The position numbers and the translations under genes were made by a program. From an uncultured Muribaculaceae bacterium (GTDB lineage Bacteria; Bacteroidota; Bacteroidia; Bacteroidales; Muribaculaceae): DNA of 43,952 bases. Below, one piece after another: positions 41,023-43,952 of this stretch (the stretch's first letter is position 1; every line of letters starts with the position of its first letter). The stretch lies in NCBI GenBank assembly GCA_934555895.1, contig CAKTFH010000020.1:1-43952 (forward strand), read 5' to 3'. Below the pieces are notes generated by a model. That model was given only the letters and a program-made list of their open reading frames with translations, had not been told where the DNA came from and ran no database searches.

Positions 41023-41928
41023 ATGGAATTGACGCACCTGAGATATTTTGTAATGCTCGCTTCAGTCCTGAATTTCACGGAAGCGGCACGACGACTTTTT
41101 ATAACTCAAAGCACGCTCTCTCAAAGCATCAGGCACACAGAAGAATATCTCGGAGTTCAATTATTCGAGCGCATCGGCAAGAAAGTCTATCTTACAGATG
41201 CAGGAAGCGCTTTCCTCCCATACGCTCAGAAAGCAATGGATGAGGCTGAGAAAGGTGTGCAAAGAATCCGGGATTTACAAGGAATAAATACAGGTATTCT
41301 TAAAATAGGTGTTCTTTCTGGTTTAAGAACGATGCTTATACAATCCTTGGGCGTTTTCACATACAGATACCCGGATATCCGACTACAGTTGCATCATTCC
41401 TCTTCCGCACGGGAATTGGCAAGTATGGTTCTTGAAGACAAGGTTGATATGGCTCTTACTTTTTTACCGGGGGACATTTCACCACTTCTTGAATCACGTG
41501 TGCTGTTTCAGTCTGAATTGAAAATCATGATTTCTAAATGCAACAATCAAAATGACAGCAGCATGAGTTTGAAAGATATGGAATGTAAGCCGATTGTTTT
41601 GCCCCCTATGGGAACCTATATACGAACAGTCATTGAAGAGCTTGCCATGCGTTACAAACTTGATCTGAAGCCAAACGCTGAAACAAACGATTCAACTTTA
41701 CTTGTGCAGTTGGTAAAGACGGGCAATTGGATAAGCATCGGTACAAGTACCTCTATAATGCAATATCCTGACTTATCAGCCATATCCATTGATGAACCAA
41801 CACCTCAATTTACGGCAGCTATCTTATTACGTAAAACCGGATACCATAATAAGGCTACGCAAAATTTGATAGAATTGATTTCTGGAACGGCAAAAAGATT
41901 AGAAGCGAGTTTCATTCCCTCCAATTAG
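41023..41928 (+). CDS. LysR-type transcriptional regulator
   Basis: A 301-residue LysR-family protein. The winged helix-turn-helix (about residues 1-60) reads M-E-L-T-H-L-R-Y-F-V-M-L-A and AARRLFITQSTLSQSIRHTE, and the effector-binding domain begins around residue 90 with TGILKIGVLSGLRTMLIQSL and continues to the end with no truncation. Divergent orientation from the YitT-like/MFS genes, with a 92-nt shared promoter region, is the classic LysR arrangement, so it probably controls these exporters in response to a small ligand. The gene is noticeably A/T-richer than the core genes, in line with acquisition. Confidence 0.92.
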   Translation: MELTHLRYFVMLASVLNFTEAARRLFITQSTLSQSIRHTEEYLGVQLFERIGKKVYLTDAGSAFLPYAQKAMDEAEKGVQRIRDLQGINTGILKIGVLSGLRTMLIQSLGVFTYRYPDIRLQLHHSSSARELASMVLEDKVDMALTFLPGDISPLLESRVLFQSELKIMISKCNNQNDSSMSLKDMECKPIVLPPMGTYIRTVIEELAMRYKLDLKPNAETNDSTLLVQLVKTGNWISIGTSTSIMQYPDLSAISIDEPTPQFTAAILLRKTGYHNKATQNLIELISGTAKRLEASFIPSN

Positions 41929-42023
41929 GTTGAAACTGCATTTTCAATGTGTTTTGTACCTTGCTTGTTTCATGAATCGGATATAGCGTTGATTCTCAGC
42001 AGTGGTAAGCAATTCCTTGACAA

Positions 42024-42818
42024 CTATCTTTCTATTTTGAAATAGTCGCGCAGAATGTTCACCAACTCCTCTTCACCGACAATTCGTTCATCATGGTGAG
42101 AGCCTTGTTTTATCACAAACTTGTTTCCGGTTAAGTCCATGTAGCCATCAGGAGTGAGAAGCGACACATGCAGTGTGCTATATGCTGAATCACCTGTCGA
42201 GCGTAGCAAGTTGGCACCGTAGAAATCGCTCAAATAGCATTTCAACTGTGCCGCCTGAAGCAAAGGCACATCTTCCACACCTTTTTTGACTAACGTAAAC
42301 CATCCGTAATGGCTTTCCTCAAAATAAAATGACTGATTGCCAACGGTCTGTGTCTTATCCGTATCCCATTCTATGCTTCCATAAGGAATCGGACCGCCAT
42401 AGCCAACATCGCAAAAGAGATTCTTTCCCCCTAAATTGACCGTTACTGCACAGTGTGTTGCCGGGACGGGACAAGGTTCGCTATGACGGAGCTGTCTGCA
42501 AGGACACAACCATGCGTCAAATCCTAATGAGCGCAGCAACAGGTGGAAAAGACCGTTCAGCTCAAAGCAGTAACCGCCTCTCCTCTTATGCAATAGTTTG
42601 TCCATCAACTTATGCGGCTCAATGCTTACAGATTCGTTCCAAAGGGTAACTGCAAGGTTCTCAAATGGAATCGTGCATTGATGCGCCTTTACCAGTTTGT
42701 CCAAATAATCCCTTGAAGGTGGTTGTACTTCCATGCCTAATTTTGCCAGATAGCAGTCCCTTAAACCATCAGGGATTTGGTAAAATACAGACCAATTCAA
42801 GTTTTTCGACCAAGCCAT
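42024..42818 (-). CDS. nat: Arylamine N-acetyltransferase
   Basis: A 264-residue NAT that transfers acetyl groups from acetyl-CoA to arylamines or arylhydrazines. The catalytic triad is complete: Cys84 in R-G-G-Y-C-F-E-L-N, His122 in A-T-H-C-A-V, and Asp137 in F-C-D-V-G-Y-G-G-P. The N-terminus is about 14 residues longer than usual before the conserved C-T-I-P-F-E-N-L. It begins only 7 nt after the antitoxin stop, without its own visible promoter, so it is probably expressed from the toxin-antitoxin transcript. It is convergent with the LysR gene. Physiological substrate unknown; gut NATs act on aromatic amines and drugs. Confidence 0.92.
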   Translation of the reverse strand: MAWSKNLNWSVFYQIPDGLRDCYLAKLGMEVQPPSRDYLDKLVKAHQCTIPFENLAVTLWNESVSIEPHKLMDKLLHKRRGGYCFELNGLFHLLLRSLGFDAWLCPCRQLRHSEPCPVPATHCAVTVNLGGKNLFCDVGYGGPIPYGSIEWDTDKTQTVGNQSFYFEESHYGWFTLVKKGVEDVPLLQAAQLKCYLSDFYGANLLRSTGDSAYSTLHVSLLTPDGYMDLTGNKFVIKQGSHHDERIVGEEELVNILRDYFKIER

Positions 42819-42825
42819 AATTGTT

Positions 42826-43143
42826 TTATTTGCTCACAAAAACAGGTTCAAGGATGGCGAGATTGAGCGCACTCTCAATCTTTGAGATTGTCTCAATCGA
42901 GAGGTTCTCAGTGCCCTTCAACACTCGTGAAATGTACTGTTGAGAGCAACCCATACGCTCCGCGACCGACTTCTGCGTCAGCCCGAGTTCTTCCATCTTG
43001 TCGAGCATCATCATTGCGATGTGCTGCGAATAGCGGAGCCATTCCTTGTTGGCGATGCGCCACTCTGCATTCTCCCTCCATTTGGATGGGGTCGCGCTCT
43101 GATGCCGTTTGAGATTAGTTATAATTTCTTCTGTCGTTTTCAT
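42826..43143 (-). CDS. XRE-family helix-turn-helix antitoxin (HigA-like)
   Basis: A 105-residue DNA-binding protein with a single XRE helix-turn-helix at about residues 53-93: L-T-Q-K-S-V-A-E-R-M-G-C-S-Q-Q-Y-I-S-R-V then a G-T-E-N-L-S-I-E-T-I helix. The N-terminal 45 residues are basic and helical and may bind the toxin. It begins 11 nt after the upstream gene's stop, an antitoxin-second order like HigBA. A palindrome at 43749-43768 upstream is its probable operator. It may repress the whole three-gene transcript. Confidence 0.8.
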   Translation of the reverse strand: MKTTEEIITNLKRHQSATPSKWRENAEWRIANKEWLRYSQHIAMMMLDKMEELGLTQKSVAERMGCSQQYISRVLKGTENLSIETISKIESALNLAILEPVFVSK

Positions 43144-43154
43144 AGTCGTATCCT

Positions 43155-43706
43155 TTAGCTGATTTCGTTGAGGTAATCTTGAAAAGAGTCCATGTCAACA
43201 ATGTTGTTTTCAAGCATATAACATCGCACTCGCTCCATCTTCGCCAGTTCTACAAGAGTGTGTTCACGCTCCTGCATGGTTCTTGTCAACTTGATTGCAC
43301 CACCTGTTATGACATAAATTCCGGGTTCGAGTTTTATAGCATAAATACGGAGCCATGAGGCGTGTCCGGGCTTGTCCCTGAGTCTCGCCTTTTCCTTTCC
43401 GAGCAACATCTCCGTCATGCGCTGATTCTCCAATGGCCTGAAAATCTGGTCTAAATCTGCATCCGGGGATATATCCATAATAAGACATTGAAGTCTCTCG
43501 CTATCCTCGATAGTGTCATATATCGCCTGGTTGACATCGGTTATCTTGAAGTATGCCGCCAAATCCCCGATATTCTGCTTGAAGAAAGAGCGAAGCCATG
43601 CGACATCATTCCACTGTCCGAGAATAGTGTCAAGCACATTGTCAAGGCAGTTATCATATCTTACTGCCCAGAGATTGCCATTTTCTGTTATCAGATCGAA
43701 TTCCAT
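43155..43706 (-). CDS. Probable RelE/HigB-like toxin of a type II toxin-antitoxin pair
   Basis: The 183-residue product starts M-E-F-D-L-I-T-E-N-G at an ATG (43706). The longer frame begins at TTG 43754, inside the promoter, and is rejected. The C-terminal part has the pattern of the RelE/ParE/Gp49-like fold: S-W-L-R-I-Y-A-I-K-L then Y-V-I-T-G-G-A-I-K-L and a helix M-Q-E-R-E-H-T-L. The first 110 residues are an additional helical region. I do not know a characterised homologue; the call rests on fold-like motifs, the toxin-first arrangement and the adjacent XRE gene. Activity (for example mRNA cleavage) is unproven. Confidence 0.6.
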   Translation of the reverse strand: MEFDLITENGNLWAVRYDNCLDNVLDTILGQWNDVAWLRSFFKQNIGDLAAYFKITDVNQAIYDTIEDSERLQCLIMDISPDADLDQIFRPLENQRMTEMLLGKEKARLRDKPGHASWLRIYAIKLEPGIYVITGGAIKLTRTMQEREHTLVELAKMERVRCYMLENNIVDMDSFQDYLNEIS

Positions 43707-43723
43707 ATTGTGATTCTTTTCTG

Positions 43724-43768
43724 CAAAGGTAATAATCTTTTCTTGAATATACAACTTAACAGTTGTAT
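43724..43768 (-). promoter_or_regulatory. Toxin-antitoxin promoter with an overlapping operator
   Basis: On the minus strand a -33-like GTTG (43755-43752), a 20-nt spacer and a -7 TACCTTTG (43731-43724) precede the ATG at 43706. A perfect 8+8 palindrome (ATACAACT/AGTTGTAT, 43749-43768, loop TAAC) covers the -33 element, so binding there would block polymerase. Confidence 0.65.
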
Positions 43769-43952
43769 TTGTTCAAAAATAATCTCACATTTTGTCATGC
43801 CGATAACTTCATTGAAGTCTCGTTTCATTCCCGAACTGCCGCCATCAAACAATAAAAACATTTATCAAATGTTAAGTGGAAAACCCAAGCCTGAATGCCC
43901 CCTGCGGCCAGGTTTATTTGACCCCATGAGCCAAAATTGCTCTAACCCTTTT
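43769..43952. other. Window edge, no gene seen
   Basis: No reading frame with a plausible start or domain was found. Small perfect palindromes occur at 43806-43818 and 43857-43873 (AACATTT-ATC-AAATGTT); neither was matched to a known element. Confidence 0.5.

Noticed and set aside
1..43952. CRISPR array, rRNA or tRNA genes
   Set aside because: No regularly spaced direct repeats and no rRNA or complete tRNA patterns were seen on either strand.

Overview
The window looks like the chromosome of a gut Bacteroidales bacterium, most likely of the Muribaculaceae type. Four things point there. Several intergenic gaps carry the Bacteroidetes promoter pattern TAnnTTTG, and four of these have a TTTG-like -33 box exactly 20 nt upstream. 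The housekeeping genes (ispE, grpE-dnaJ, priA, tgt, nrnA, glmM) are divergent Bacteroidetes versions. Many proteins belong to families known mainly from Bacteroidales (DUF4857, DUF4876, DUF6850, DUF4827, CBM9-like). Ribosome binding sites are mostly absent or weak. This placement is inference from sequence features, not a database result.

Layout. 1-9200 is core: ispE, grpE-dnaJ, a CBM9-like protein with a LysE-type exporter, priA, a sodium:neurotransmitter-type symporter and a small membrane protein. 9209-18452 (minus strand) is a seven-gene envelope locus: a TonB-dependent receptor, a DUF4876 lipoprotein, a DUF6850-type outer-membrane barrel, an ABC ATPase, an ABC-2 permease, a DUF4857 membrane protein and an OB-fold lipoprotein with an HxCxH motif. 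The ABC half has its own promoter. Upstream on the same strand (18584-22094) are a four-helix membrane protein whose 5' coding region contains two GC-rich palindromes, an ECF sigma factor, an LptF/LptG permease and tgt.

22384-25896 holds three lipoprotein genes in an A-B-A' arrangement: two paralogous unknown lipoproteins around a TlpA-like thioredoxin lipoprotein, with a relic of a second B copy just upstream of B. A 480-bp non-coding stretch with inverted repeats follows. 26379-32005 is a complete MacB-type tripartite efflux operon (ATPase, two permeases, membrane-fusion protein, TolC-like channel). 32110-37379 (minus) is an operon-like run: nrnA, DUF4827, a phosphoglucosamine/phosphomannomutase, an NlpC/P60 peptidase and a dipeptide epimerase. 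The last two fit muropeptide recycling.

37476-43952 looks accessory. It begins with a 5'-truncated coiled-coil gene resembling the tail of a mobilization protein. Then come an MFS exporter, a YitT-like membrane/cytidylate-kinase-like fusion gene split by one in-frame TAA codon, a divergent LysR regulator, and a toxin-first (HigBA-like) toxin-antitoxin pair whose likely operator overlaps the -33 box. An arylamine N-acetyltransferase gene lies 7 nt downstream of the antitoxin. The leads most worth following are the 9.2-18.5 kb TonB/ABC locus, the palindrome-containing membrane gene beside the ECF sigma factor, the A-B-A' lipoprotein locus with its gene relic, the nonsense-split fusion gene, and the toxin-antitoxin/NAT operon.
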